From Rhizobium sp. NFR03 (GTDB lineage Bacteria; Pseudomonadota; Alphaproteobacteria; Rhizobiales; Rhizobiaceae), in NCBI RefSeq assembly GCF_900111275.1, contig NZ_FOGR01000010.1, positions 62,001-126,000 of the forward strand: DNA of 64,000 nt, in the 5' to 3' direction. The first letter of the stretch is position 1. Every line of letters begins with the position of its first letter. The notes beneath the pieces were generated by a model that was given only the letters and a program-made list of their open reading frames with translations, did no database searches and was not told the origin of the DNA. Below are positions 49,853 through 58,782 of this stretch, piece by piece. The position numbers and the translations under genes were made by a program.

Positions 49853-51312
49853 CCCTCCGCGCTGTGATCGGAGAAGAGCATGCACGCGCGTTGACCGCGC
49901 TGGTGGGCGATCGCGGGTTCGTGTCCGATGCGGGCGACATGGCGGCCTACGAGACGGGCGCGCGCTACGATGCGGGCCGGGCGCTTGCCGTCGTGCGGCC
50001 GCAGACCACGCAGGAGGTCTCCGCCGTTCTTTCCTACTGTGTTCGCCACGGTCTCCCCATCGTTCCGCAGTCGGGCAATACCGGGCTTGTGTCCGGCTCG
50101 ACACCGGATGTGGCAGGCGGTCAGGTGGTGCTCAGTCTCGACAGGATGACTGGCCATTTCGTGCTCGATTCCGATAATCGCTCGCTGGAGGCCGATGCCG
50201 GCCTGCTTCTGTCGGATGTCAATCGGCGGCTGGAGGCTTCCGGTCTGTTCTTTCCCATTGATCTTGGCGCCGATCCGCGTCTTGGCGGCATGATCGCCAC
50301 CAACACCGGGGGGTCCCGGTTCTTGAAATATGGCGATGTCCGGCGCAACGTGCTCGGGCTGACGGTTGTGCTGGCCGATGCCGAGGGGACGATCCTCAAA
50401 TTCGGGCAGGCGCTTCGCAAGAACAATACCGGTGTGGACTGGAAGCATCTTTTCATCGGCACATCTGGTGCGTTCGGCGTCGTCACGCGCTGCGTGCTCA
50501 ATCTGGAACGCCTCCCGTTGCAGACCGCCACCGCCTATCTGGTACCGGCGGGCCCCGAGGCCGTCATGCCGCTGCTGCGGCTGATGGAAGAACGGCTCGG
50601 CACCACGCTTTCCGCCTTCGAGGGCATGTCGCGCAATGCCATTGCTGCGGCCCTCGATCATGTGCCGTCGCTCCGCAATCCGTTCCAGAACGGCGAGATC
50701 CCGGATTATGTGATCCTCGCCGAGGTGAGCCGGACGTGGCAGGCGCGCGAAAGCGAGGAGCCCCTCGGCGACATGCTCGAGTCCGTGCTGGCCGAGATCT
50801 TCGAGACGGAGGAGGCGCCGCTTGCCGATGCCTTCATCGGCCCGGCGCACGAGATGTGGGCTCTGCGGCATGCCCTGTCGGAGGGCGTGAAGCAGTCCGG
50901 CCGGCTCATCGCCTTCGATGTCGCGTTCCGTCGCGGCGATATCATGGCGTTCTGCGAGCGGATGAAGCGCGACATGCCGGAGCGCTTTCCACAAGCGCGG
51001 ATCTGCGATTTCGGCCATATCGGCGATGGCGGCGTGCATCTCAACATCGTCTTCCCGCGCGACGCCGACGGGCTTGCCGACGGTTCGCTGGAAACGGCGC
51101 TCCGCGACTGGGTCTATGCCGTGACGGTCGAGGATTTCGCGGGCAGCTTCAGCGCCGAACACGCCATCGGCCGCAAGAACCAGCACTATTACGATCTGTA
51201 TACGCCGCAGAAGATCAAGGATATGGCCCGCGGTCTTCTCACCCTCACCTCCCCCGGCGGGCTCGGCACCGTCCGCTTCGGCGGATCCTTTTTTCAGGAG
51301 CTAGAATTATGA
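49849..51312 (+). CDS. FAD-linked D-2-hydroxyglutarate dehydrogenase-like oxidoreductase
   Basis: The 487-residue protein is of the FAD-binding type 4 (VAO/PCMH) family. The N-terminal FAD domain shows PQSGNTGLVSGSTP and GADPRLGGMIATNTGG. The C-terminal oxidase domain shows FGHIGDGGVHLN, the metal- and substrate-binding block shared by D-lactate and D-2-hydroxyglutarate dehydrogenases. Start GTG 49849 overlaps the hglS stop and has GGAG before it. Because HglS makes D-2-hydroxyglutarate, oxidation of that product to 2-oxoglutarate is the natural role. D-lactate or another 2-hydroxyacid remains possible from sequence alone. Confidence 0.88.
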   Translation: MTLRAVIGEEHARALTALVGDRGFVSDAGDMAAYETGARYDAGRALAVVRPQTTQEVSAVLSYCVRHGLPIVPQSGNTGLVSGSTPDVAGGQVVLSLDRMTGHFVLDSDNRSLEADAGLLLSDVNRRLEASGLFFPIDLGADPRLGGMIATNTGGSRFLKYGDVRRNVLGLTVVLADAEGTILKFGQALRKNNTGVDWKHLFIGTSGAFGVVTRCVLNLERLPLQTATAYLVPAGPEAVMPLLRLMEERLGTTLSAFEGMSRNAIAAALDHVPSLRNPFQNGEIPDYVILAEVSRTWQARESEEPLGDMLESVLAEIFETEEAPLADAFIGPAHEMWALRHALSEGVKQSGRLIAFDVAFRRGDIMAFCERMKRDMPERFPQARICDFGHIGDGGVHLNIVFPRDADGLADGSLETALRDWVYAVTVEDFAGSFSAEHAIGRKNQHYYDLYTPQKIKDMARGLLTLTSPGGLGTVRFGGSFFQELEL

Positions 51313-52844
51313 ACATCGCCCACAAGCCGCTCGACGTCGCCGCAGAGACGGGCCGGCTGCTCGGCCTCCTTGGCGTCGATCCGTCCCTTTATACCGGCGG
51401 AGACATGGCGTCCTTCTCGCCGGTCACCGGAGAGGAAATCGCACGTCTCAAGACCGTTTCGGCTGATGAGACTGCCGCTCGCATCGAGGCCGCGCATGAA
51501 GCTTTCAAGGCCTGGCGGCTGATCCCAGCGCCGCGCCGTGGCGAGCTCGTCCGCCTGCTCGGCGAGGAGTTGCGCGCGCACAAGGCCGATCTTGGGCGCC
51601 TCGTCTCGCTCGAAGCCGGCAAGATCCCCTCCGAAGGTCTTGGCGAAGTGCAGGAGATGATCGACATCTGCGATTTCGCGGTCGGCCTTTCCCGCCAGCT
51701 CTACGGCCTGACCATCGCCACGGAGCGTCCCGGCCACCGGATGATGGAAACCTGGCATCCGCTCGGCGTCATCGGTGTCATCTCTGCCTTCAACTTTCCG
51801 GTCGCCGTCTGGGCGTGGAATGCCGCGCTTGCCTTCGTCTGCGGCAATGCTGTGGTCTGGAAGCCTTCGGAAAAGACGCCGCTGACGGCGCTCGCCTGCC
51901 AGGCCGTGCTCGAAAAGGCCATCAAGCGCTTCGGCGAGGATGCGCCGTCCGGTCTGTCCTGCGTCCTCATCGGTGATCGCGGGATCGGCGAGGTTCTGGT
52001 CGATCATCCCAAGGTGCCGCTCGTCTCGGCAACGGGCTCCACACGCATGGGCCGCGATGTCGGCCCCCGGCTTGCCAAGCGCTTCGCGCGCGGCATTCTG
52101 GAGCTCGGCGGTAACAATGGCGGTATCGTCTGCCCGTCGGCGGATCTCGACATGGCGTTGCGCGCCATCGCATTCGGTGCCATGGGCACGGCCGGCCAGC
52201 GCTGCACGACGCTGCGCCGCCTGTTCGTCCACGAAAGCGTCTATGACGCGCTGCTGCCGCGGCTGAAGAAGGCCTATGGCAGTGTGTCCGTCGGCAATCC
52301 GCTCGAAAGCACGGCTCTCGTCGGCCCGCTGGTCGACCGCCCGGCCTATGAGGGCATGCAGAAGGCGCTCGAAGAGGCCAAGGCTCACGGCGGCAGCGTA
52401 ACGGGCGGCGAGCGGGTCGATCTCGGCCATTCCGAGGCCTACTACGTAAAGCCGGCGCTGGTCGAAATGCCGGAGCAGGCAGGACCCGTGCTTGAGGAAA
52501 CCTTCGCGCCCATCCTCTACGTCATGAAGTATAGCGACTTCGACGCGGCGATTGCTGCGCACAATGCCGTAGCGGCCGGTCTCTCCTCGTCGATCTTCAC
52601 CCGCGACCTGCAGGAGTCCGAGCGGTTCCTGTCGGCCGATGGTTCGGATTGCGGGATCGCCAACGTCAATATCGGCACGTCGGGCGCGGAAATCGGCGGC
52701 GCCTTCGGCGGCGAGAAGGAAACGGGCGGTGGTCGCGAATCCGGTTCTGATGCGTGGAAGGCTTACATGCGTCGCGCGACCAACACCGTGAACTATTCGA
52801 AGGCGCTGCCGCTCGCTCAGGGCGTCTCGTTCGACATCGAATAG
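51309..52844 (+). CDS. amaB: Aminoadipate semialdehyde / piperideine-6-carboxylate dehydrogenase (ALDH7 type)
   Basis: Aldehyde dehydrogenase of 511 residues in the ALDH7 (antiquitin/AmaB) branch. The catalytic cysteine is about residue 299 in GQRCTT, the general base glutamate about 265 in ELGGNNG, and NFPVAVWAWN lines the active site. GGAFGGEKETGGGRESGSDAWK near the C-terminus is typical of the branch. ATG 51309 overlaps the preceding stop (ATGA) and has AGGAG before it. It would oxidise 2-aminoadipate 6-semialdehyde to 2-aminoadipate, two steps above HglS. The transaminase giving 2-oxoadipate is not in the window. Confidence 0.9.
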   Translation: MNIAHKPLDVAAETGRLLGLLGVDPSLYTGGDMASFSPVTGEEIARLKTVSADETAARIEAAHEAFKAWRLIPAPRRGELVRLLGEELRAHKADLGRLVSLEAGKIPSEGLGEVQEMIDICDFAVGLSRQLYGLTIATERPGHRMMETWHPLGVIGVISAFNFPVAVWAWNAALAFVCGNAVVWKPSEKTPLTALACQAVLEKAIKRFGEDAPSGLSCVLIGDRGIGEVLVDHPKVPLVSATGSTRMGRDVGPRLAKRFARGILELGGNNGGIVCPSADLDMALRAIAFGAMGTAGQRCTTLRRLFVHESVYDALLPRLKKAYGSVSVGNPLESTALVGPLVDRPAYEGMQKALEEAKAHGGSVTGGERVDLGHSEAYYVKPALVEMPEQAGPVLEETFAPILYVMKYSDFDAAIAAHNAVAAGLSSSIFTRDLQESERFLSADGSDCGIANVNIGTSGAEIGGAFGGEKETGGGRESGSDAWKAYMRRATNTVNYSKALPLAQGVSFDIE

Positions 52845-52897
52845 GCGTATCCGCATGAGGGCGCCAATGTCGCCCTCATGCCTTCAACAGGTGCCTC

Positions 52898-53488
52898 TCA
52901 ACTGGCTTCGGCTTTCGCCAGCGACAGGACGAAGGCCGCGAAGCGCTCGCCGGCCTCTTCCAGCGGGCCACTATTGTCGATCATGGTCAGATGCGGATCG
53001 CCATCGATATCCGGCACTTGACGGTCAAGGCGCCGACGGATCTCGGCTTCACTCTCCCGGGCGCGAGCGATCAACCGCGCGGCGATGACCTCCGGCGATG
53101 CAACGATATTGACGACGGCCACGCGCGGAAATGCTTCCCGGAACCGATCAAGCACGGCGCGGCTGCCATTCGCGACCAGCGTGCGGCCCTCTTCAAGCTT
53201 GGCGTGGCATGCAGCGGGAATGCCGTAATGCAGACCATGGGCCTCCCAATGCACGGCGAAGGCCCCCCGTTCCGCACAGGCCCGGAACGCGTCGGTCGAG
53301 ATAGCCTCATGATCCTCACCACCCGCATCCTGCGCGCGGGTGATGACGCGGCGGACGAGTTCGACCTCGACCGATGTGGTCTTCAGCCGGGCCATGGCAT
53401 AGTCGATGACGCTGTCCTTGCCGGCACCGCTTGGGCCGACGACGACGATCATGGCACCGGTGCCGCCGGTCGGGTGATCCGGGGTCAT
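52898..53488 (-). CDS. phnN: Ribose 1,5-bisphosphokinase PhnN
   Basis: Converts ribose 1,5-bisphosphate to PRPP, the salvage step that ends C-P lyase phosphonate degradation. The 196-residue product has the P-loop GPSGAGKDS near residues 18-26 and guanylate-kinase-like features (RRVITRAQDAGGEDHEAI, HGLHYGIP). Its start overlaps the phnM stop by 4 bases (ATGA). It is the last gene of DUF1045-phnM-phnN. Confidence 0.93.
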   Translation of the reverse strand: MTPDHPTGGTGAMIVVVGPSGAGKDSVIDYAMARLKTTSVEVELVRRVITRAQDAGGEDHEAISTDAFRACAERGAFAVHWEAHGLHYGIPAACHAKLEEGRTLVANGSRAVLDRFREAFPRVAVVNIVASPEVIAARLIARARESEAEIRRRLDRQVPDIDGDPHLTMIDNSGPLEEAGERFAAFVLSLAKAEAS

Positions 53489-54627
53489 GCGACACGCCGT
53501 CCGTTGCGCCAGACGGAACGGACGATCGGCACGCCGCTCGGCCGTTCGACGCGCACGAGGTCTGCCCGCCGCCCGACCGCGATCCGCCCCCGATCCTCCA
53601 GTCCGACCGTGCGGGCCGGATTGTCGCTAACGAGGGCGATCGCTTTTTCCAGCCCGAAGCCCTCGATCGCATCGGCGAGCAGGAAGGGGGCGTGGATAAG
53701 GCTGAAGGGGACGTAGTCGGAGGAGAGCACATCGAGCACGCCGCGTTCGGCAAGATCGCGCGCGGCAATGTTGCCCGAATGCGAGCCTCCACGCACGACA
53801 TTCGGCGCGCCCATCAACACGCTCAGGCCTGCCTCGTGGGAGAGATCTGCGGCCTCCAGACTGGTCGGGAACTCCGCCAGCTTGACGCCAAGGCCGATGG
53901 ATTCCGTGACGTGAGCCGCCGTTGCATCGTCGTGGCTTGCGATCGGGATGCCACGCGCCGTGCAGATGTCGGCAAGTGCGATCCGGTGGCGGGCGGAGTT
54001 GCGCTCGGACAGCGCCAGCTGCTTCTCGATATAGAGCGCGAAAGCCTCGTCGGAGAGGCCGCGCTTGATCTTGTAGTAGAGGATGTACTGATCCATCGTC
54101 TGGAACTGTCGCTGGCCGGGCGCGTGGTCCATGAGAGAAACGAGGCCGACCTTCGGATCGTCGCGGAAGGCGTCGAACTGGTCGAGAACATTGTCCGTCG
54201 AAACCTCGCAGCGCAGATGGATGCGGTGGTTGGCACGCAGACGGTTCTCCCGTTCGGCCTGCGCCAGCGCATCGGCCATGGCGCGCATCTCGCCGGTGGC
54301 AAAGCCATCGTCGCCTTCTGCCGAGCCCATGCGCAGACAATCGAAGACCGTGGTGATGCCGGAGGTGACGATCTGCGCGTCATGTGCCTGGATCGCCGCC
54401 ATCTTCATCCAGCGCAGACCGGGACGCGGGGCGTAATGCGTTTCCAGATGGTCCGTGTGCAGTTCGACGAGGCCCGGAATAAGGAAGTCGCCCTCGAAGT
54501 CCTCGCCGCTCTGAAGCGGGCCGGTCGCGATATCGGCGATCTCTCCGTCGCGAACGAGAACGGAGCCCCTGACGATTTCATCCGGCAGAACAATGCTGGC
54601 ATTGGTGAAGATCTGCTCGACGGCCAT
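53485..54627 (-). CDS. phnM: Alpha-D-ribose 1-methylphosphonate 5-triphosphate diphosphatase PhnM
   Basis: Amidohydrolase-fold enzyme that removes pyrophosphate from the ribose methylphosphonate triphosphate intermediate. At 380 residues it is full length. The metal site opens with VELHTDHLETH near residue 55, ASHDDATAAHV lies in the middle, and GAPNVVRGGSHSGN and SSDYVPFSL near the end are PhnM signatures. Its ATG immediately follows the DUF1045 stop with no gap. The C-P lyase core genes phnG-phnL are not in this window. Confidence 0.95.
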   Translation of the reverse strand: MAVEQIFTNASIVLPDEIVRGSVLVRDGEIADIATGPLQSGEDFEGDFLIPGLVELHTDHLETHYAPRPGLRWMKMAAIQAHDAQIVTSGITTVFDCLRMGSAEGDDGFATGEMRAMADALAQAERENRLRANHRIHLRCEVSTDNVLDQFDAFRDDPKVGLVSLMDHAPGQRQFQTMDQYILYYKIKRGLSDEAFALYIEKQLALSERNSARHRIALADICTARGIPIASHDDATAAHVTESIGLGVKLAEFPTSLEAADLSHEAGLSVLMGAPNVVRGGSHSGNIAARDLAERGVLDVLSSDYVPFSLIHAPFLLADAIEGFGLEKAIALVSDNPARTVGLEDRGRIAVGRRADLVRVERPSGVPIVRSVWRNGRRVA

Positions 54628-55335
54628 TCATCTGTCTCCTTCGATCGCGGCATCGCCCAGCGGCATCAGCGAGTGGACGGTAAAGGGGCTGCCGCGCTTC
54701 GGCTCGATGAAGAGCGCGAGCGTAGTAATGGGCAGCGGCTTGTCCAGAAAGCCTGCGAAGGCCTCTTCGAGGGCTGCGCGCACGGCAGGGCGACGCTCCT
54801 CGGGAACCGCGCCCGTCAGCGTCATGTGAAAGCGGAATTCGTCAAAAACGTAAGGGTAACCCCAGTTCTCGAGGTTCTGCCGCTCGGCCGGGGGCAACGC
54901 TTCAGGCTTCCGCCGGGCGACGTCTTCCGCCGACAGGGCTGCACGGAACGGCTCGAACCGGCGCACGGTCTCGGCGGCAAAGCTCGAGAGCGCATCCGAC
55001 GGGCCGCCGGGAACGAGCGCGAAGAAGGGGCCGAGCTGCCCGAGTGTCAGGGACGGGATCTCGAAGGGCGCGCATTCGGCGGAAAACTCGTCGAGGGCTG
55101 CAAGAAGTTCGGTCTCCGTGCGGCCGGGTGCAAGTTCGAAGGGGGCCTTCAGCGTGGCGTGGAAACCGTATCGCCGAGGCTCCGCCGTCAGCGTGCCCAG
55201 CTCTTCCGTCGTGAAGCCGGGAACATCGGGTGTCGGCACCCGGCCATCGAGGAAGGCGTCGCGCGACAGCCAGGCAGCGGCAGCCAGCGTCAGGGCGTCA
55301 TCTTTCGGCGGGGTGAAGTAAAGAGCGTAGCGCAT
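54628..55335 (-). CDS. DUF1045 protein, 2H phosphoesterase-like, of phosphonate operons
   Basis: The 235-residue protein belongs to the DUF1045 family found in phn operons. Two HxT motifs, FHATLKAPF and FHMTLTG, mark it as a 2H phosphoesterase-fold protein, which points to hydrolysis of a cyclic phosphate. Such an activity would fit the cyclic ribose phosphate formed by C-P lyase, but I know of no direct proof for this family. ATG 55335 (MRYALYF) is preferred over 55350 because the family starts at RYALYF. It leads the DUF1045-phnM-phnN unit. Confidence 0.88.
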   Translation of the reverse strand: MRYALYFTPPKDDALTLAAAAWLSRDAFLDGRVPTPDVPGFTTEELGTLTAEPRRYGFHATLKAPFELAPGRTETELLAALDEFSAECAPFEIPSLTLGQLGPFFALVPGGPSDALSSFAAETVRRFEPFRAALSAEDVARRKPEALPPAERQNLENWGYPYVFDEFRFHMTLTGAVPEERRPAVRAALEEAFAGFLDKPLPITTLALFIEPKRGSPFTVHSLMPLGDAAIEGDR

Positions 55336-55716
55336 CGCATCCTCGATCATGGCCTACCTCGTCTCCGCGCATTCCGCAAAGCCTCGGCGACCGTTCCTGT
55401 TCCACATCGTCCGAGCACCAGGAGACGCGTGTCGAAGCGGATGTGGGTGTTTGCCGTCATTTGCGGCACGGGTCTCATTCTCATGTGACGACGTCATGAC
55501 ATCGCCTGCGGTTCCCCCCGTCACGTCACCTTCGGCCAGATTTTCGTGCCGACACGTACCGGAGAATCACAGAGGCCGTCCCACAGACGGTCCTTAAAGC
55601 GCTTTTGCCATCGGGTCACGAGGTGCGTGGGCTTCCGGACACGCAGGGGTGCGCTGCGTCAAAAATGCCGCAGAGCCGGTGCCGGAAACCGCCTCGGGCA
55701 ATGTTCCGGAAGGCTT
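55336..55716. other. Intergenic region upstream of the phn unit
   Basis: About 380 bases between the gntK stop and the DUF1045 start, both on the minus strand. The frames in it do not look coding. It carries a Pho-box-like sequence at 55485-55502 and is expected to hold the phn promoter. I see no clear terminator after gntK. Confidence 0.55.
55485..55502 (-). promoter_or_regulatory. Candidate Pho box upstream of DUF1045-phnM-phnN
   Basis: On the minus strand it reads ATGTCAT-GACG-TCGTCAC. Against the tandem CTGTCAT-N4-CTGTCAT (last base also C) this matches 6 of 7 and 5 of 7. It lies 150 bases before the DUF1045 start and is oriented towards it. Confidence 0.45.
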
Positions 55717-56307
55717 TCACTCCGTCGCGAGACCGGCGAGGCCTTCGAGGGCTGCGGCGATGACAGCCTCAAGCGGGCGGTCGATATCGACGGTGACGAC
55801 GAGATCTTCGCCGGTCGGAGGCTCCAGCGTCTTCAACTGGCTGTCGAGAAGGGACGTCGGCATGAAATGGCCTGTGCGATGGCCCATACGCGATTCGAGC
55901 ACGGCTCTCGTGCCCGTGAGGTAGACGAAGGCGAGCCTGCCGCCAGCGGCCTTGCGCAGATGATCGCGGTAGACCTTCTTCAGCGCCGAGCAGGAAACGA
56001 CGACAGCGTGTCCTGCTGTGGATCCCTCCTGCAGAACCTTGCCTACGGCATCGAGCCATGGCCAGCGATCCTCATCGGTCAGCGGTGTGCCATCCGACAT
56101 CTTGGCGATGTTCTCCGGCGGGTGCAGGGCGTCGCCCTCGATGAAATCGGTTGTGAAAGCGGCGGCGATGCCCTCGCCGACGGAGCTTTTGCCGCAGCCG
56201 CTGACACCCATGACCACCAAGGGAGCGATGAGGTGCGCCGCTCCGCCTTCATGCTGCGACGTGCGGGGGGCAGAGGGCCCCCCGGTTCTGGTATTGACGT
56301 TCTGCAC
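55717..56307 (-). CDS. gntK: Gluconokinase
   Basis: Phosphorylates gluconate to 6-phosphogluconate. The P-loop GVSGCGKSS is at about residues 34-42, DALHPPENIAKM and LTDEDRWPWL are substrate-site blocks, and VVSCSALKKVYRD follows. The apparent start GTG 56307 comes 5 bases after the fba stop, giving 196 residues. About 20 N-terminal residues are extra compared with E. coli GntK, so a later start is possible. It is most likely cotranscribed with fba. Confidence 0.9.
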   Translation of the reverse strand: MQNVNTRTGGPSAPRTSQHEGGAAHLIAPLVVMGVSGCGKSSVGEGIAAAFTTDFIEGDALHPPENIAKMSDGTPLTDEDRWPWLDAVGKVLQEGSTAGHAVVVSCSALKKVYRDHLRKAAGGRLAFVYLTGTRAVLESRMGHRTGHFMPTSLLDSQLKTLEPPTGEDLVVTVDIDRPLEAVIAAALEGLAGLATE

Positions 56308-56312
56308 GATGA

Positions 56313-57359
56313 TCAGGCCATCTTCGCGTAGGTGGCCGCCATGTCAGCCATGCGCCTGATGCGGATCGAAGGTGCGTGGCCTGCCGTGCGGAAGGCCTCG
56401 AAACGCTCCAAGCAGACATCCGTCATCAGGGCCGTTGCTGGCTTCAGGTAGCTGCGAGGGTCGAAATTCTCGGGCTTCTCCTTGAAGCATTTGCGGATTG
56501 TTCCGGTCATTGCGAGACGCAGGTCGGTGTCGATATTGACCTTGCGGACGCCGAAGGGAATGCCGCGCTGGATTTCCGACAGCGGAACGCCCCAGGTCTG
56601 CGTCATCTCGCCGCCATAGGCCGTGAAGAGGTCCTGCAGGTCCTGCGGCACCGTGGACGAGCCGTGCATGACGAGGTGGGTATTGGGAAGCGCCTTGTGG
56701 ATCTTTTCGATCGTATCGATCGACAGGATGTCGCCATCCGGCGCACGGGTGAACTTGTAGGCGCCATGGCTGGTACCGATGGCGACGGCGAGCGCATCGA
56801 CGCCGGTCTTGCTCACGAAGTCGAGCGCCTGTTCCGGGTCGGTCAGCAGTTCCTCGCGGGTCAGCTTGCCTTCGAAGCCGTGGCCGTCTTCCTTTTCGCC
56901 CGCGCCGGTTTCCAGATTGCCGAGGCAGCCAAGCTCGCCTTCGACGGAAACGCCGGCCGCATGCGCGATCTTCACGACTTCGGAAGTGACTGCGACATTG
57001 TATTCATAGCTTGCGACCGTCTTGCCGTCGGCCAGCAGCGAGCCGTCCATCATGACGGAGGTGAAGCCGTTGGTGATGGCCGAGATACAGGTGGAAGGCT
57101 GGTCGCCGTGATCGAGATGAAGGCAGATCGGAATGTGCGGATACTCCTCGGCGGCGCCGAGGATGAGGTGCCGCAGGAAGCCGTCGCCGGCATAGGCCCG
57201 CGCGCCGCGGCTGGCCTGAAGGATAACGGGGCTGTCGGTCTTGTCCGCTGCCCGCATGACGGCCTGGACATATTCCAGATTGTTCACGTTGAAGGCTGGT
57301 ACCGCATAGTCGTTTTCGGCCGCATGATCCAGCAATTGCCGAAGGCTGATCAGTCCCAT
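56313..57359 (-). CDS. fba: Class II fructose-1,6-bisphosphate aldolase (Calvin-cycle subtype)
   Basis: Zinc-dependent aldolase joining dihydroxyacetone phosphate and glyceraldehyde 3-phosphate. The 348-residue product resembles the CbbA/FbaA subtype of alphaproteobacteria. Metal histidines are in CLHLDHGDQ, in GTSHGAYKF and in [21 protein letters not shown] and [12 protein letters not shown] are phosphate- and metal-site blocks. It precedes gntK by 5 bases. No other Calvin-cycle genes are nearby, so a role in gluconeogenesis and the Entner-Doudoroff recycling branch is likely. Confidence 0.95.
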   Translation of the reverse strand: MGLISLRQLLDHAAENDYAVPAFNVNNLEYVQAVMRAADKTDSPVILQASRGARAYAGDGFLRHLILGAAEEYPHIPICLHLDHGDQPSTCISAITNGFTSVMMDGSLLADGKTVASYEYNVAVTSEVVKIAHAAGVSVEGELGCLGNLETGAGEKEDGHGFEGKLTREELLTDPEQALDFVSKTGVDALAVAIGTSHGAYKFTRAPDGDILSIDTIEKIHKALPNTHLVMHGSSTVPQDLQDLFTAYGGEMTQTWGVPLSEIQRGIPFGVRKVNIDTDLRLAMTGTIRKCFKEKPENFDPRSYLKPATALMTDVCLERFEAFRTAGHAPSIRIRRMADMAATYAKMA

Positions 57360-57524
57360 TCATTCTCTCCCTCTGTGCTGGCCGCTTTGGTTGCTGCAGC
57401 ATTCTTCCGCGTTCCGTGCGGGCTTCCGATGCGACGTCGCTGTACCCTCGGAGCGATTGCCGCGGGATCTCCATCTGGTTGACCAGCATAAGGATCGCGA
57501 TTGTTTTGGCAACGGAGAACGCCG

Positions 57525-58445
57525 CTATTCTCCAGGTTGCGTGATTTTCTTTAGCTTCTGCTCACGGAAGAAGATGAAGAGGCCGGAGGCGACGATGAGG
57601 GCCGCGCCGATGATAACGGTCAGGCGTGGCGTGTCGCCGAAGAAGATCCAGCCGAAGACGACGGCCCAGAAGAGAAGCGTATATTGCAGCGGCACGACGG
57701 TGGCTGCATCCGCGAGCTTCAGGGAGCGGCTGACGAGAATATGGGCGAGCATGGCGACGATGCCGAGGAGGGCTGGAAGAAGGATCGTGGCGGGATCGAG
57801 CGGCTTCCAGCTGCCGGGAACGATGGCGACGCCGATGAGCGAGAAGACCAGCGAGCCGACGAACTGCCAGACGACCAGCGTGGTATCCGGCGTGGTGCGC
57901 AGCGTACGGCCGAGCATGATGGCAAAGGCGAAGCAGGCACTGCCGAAGAGCGCGACCAGTGCGGGCATTGACAGGCTCTCGCGCGAGGGATCGAGTGCGA
58001 TCAGCACGCCGGCAAAGCCGATCAGGATCGCGGTCCAGCGTCGCCATCCGACCTTCTCGCCGAGCAGGAAGGGCGACAACGCCGCGACGTAGATAGGGGC
58101 CGCCAGCCAGTAGATCATGGCGTCCGCCAGCGGCATGTAGCCGACGGCGAAATAGAAGGCCGTCGCATCGATGGCGAACAGCAGCGCGCGCAGCGCCTGA
58201 AGTCCCGGGCGCTCGACCCGAACCACCGTCATGATGCCGCGGCGGAGCACGAGCGGCATCAGCACGAGGAGAGCCGCGACGCTGCGGATCGCCATCAGTT
58301 GCAGGACCGGATAGGTCTCGACCAGCCACTTCCCCATCGTGTCGTTCAGCGAGAACATCAGCATGCCGAGAAGCATGAAGACGATGCCGAGGCTGGCTGA
58401 ACCGTTTTGAGGGGCGGACGGTTTCGGGGAGACGGTTGAGGGCAT
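57525..58445 (-). CDS. EamA-family (DMT) transporter
   Basis: A 306-residue protein with ten predicted helices in two EamA repeats, the drug/metabolite transporter fold. The first repeat begins LGIVFMLLGMLMFSLNDTMGKWLVE and contains RSVAALLVLMPLVLRRG; the second begins near ALVALFGSACFAFAIMLGR. Members export metabolites such as amino acids or S-adenosylmethionine; the substrate cannot be read from the sequence. It is on the same strand as fba, 165 bases upstream of it, and is probably transcribed separately. Confidence 0.9.
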   Translation of the reverse strand: MPSTVSPKPSAPQNGSASLGIVFMLLGMLMFSLNDTMGKWLVETYPVLQLMAIRSVAALLVLMPLVLRRGIMTVVRVERPGLQALRALLFAIDATAFYFAVGYMPLADAMIYWLAAPIYVAALSPFLLGEKVGWRRWTAILIGFAGVLIALDPSRESLSMPALVALFGSACFAFAIMLGRTLRTTPDTTLVVWQFVGSLVFSLIGVAIVPGSWKPLDPATILLPALLGIVAMLAHILVSRSLKLADAATVVPLQYTLLFWAVVFGWIFFGDTPRLTVIIGAALIVASGLFIFFREQKLKKITQPGE

Positions 58446-58782
58446 GGCGGGCTGCTCGGCGTGATCGGGCGCATGATCGGAGATGGGGCCGATGCGCGAT
58501 CGATCGGGCGCGGCAAGAGGCTCTGCCAGTTGCCATAAAAGGCGGGTTCAATCCAGTGTCGGTTGGCGATGGCTTCATGACAAAAGGAAATGAGTCGAGC
58601 CGTTGCGCGGGTGACATCTTGACGCGGCAGGTGGGATGGCTAATTAGTTCAGCAATACCGCGCATACGACATCGACACTCGCGCGGGACGAACTTGGTGC
58701 CGGGCCCCTCTGGCGAGAGTTTTAACGGCGCTCTCGCGATGTCGGTACCGCCAGCACACTGAGCCGGCGGATGTAAATTCCC
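58446..58782. other. Upstream region of the TerC/DUF475 gene
   Basis: About 340 bases with no convincing gene. It contains a 7-bp hairpin (58713-58719 with 58731-58737) followed by CACTGAGCCGG at 58756-58766. The position and structure suggest a 5' leader of the membrane protein gene. Promoters for the EamA gene (leftward) and for this gene must both lie here. Confidence 0.5.

Noticed and set aside
55546-56331. A 261-codon plus-strand frame across the phn-gntK gap.
   Set aside because: Most of it is antisense to gntK, and the intergenic part has no ribosome site or recognisable domain.
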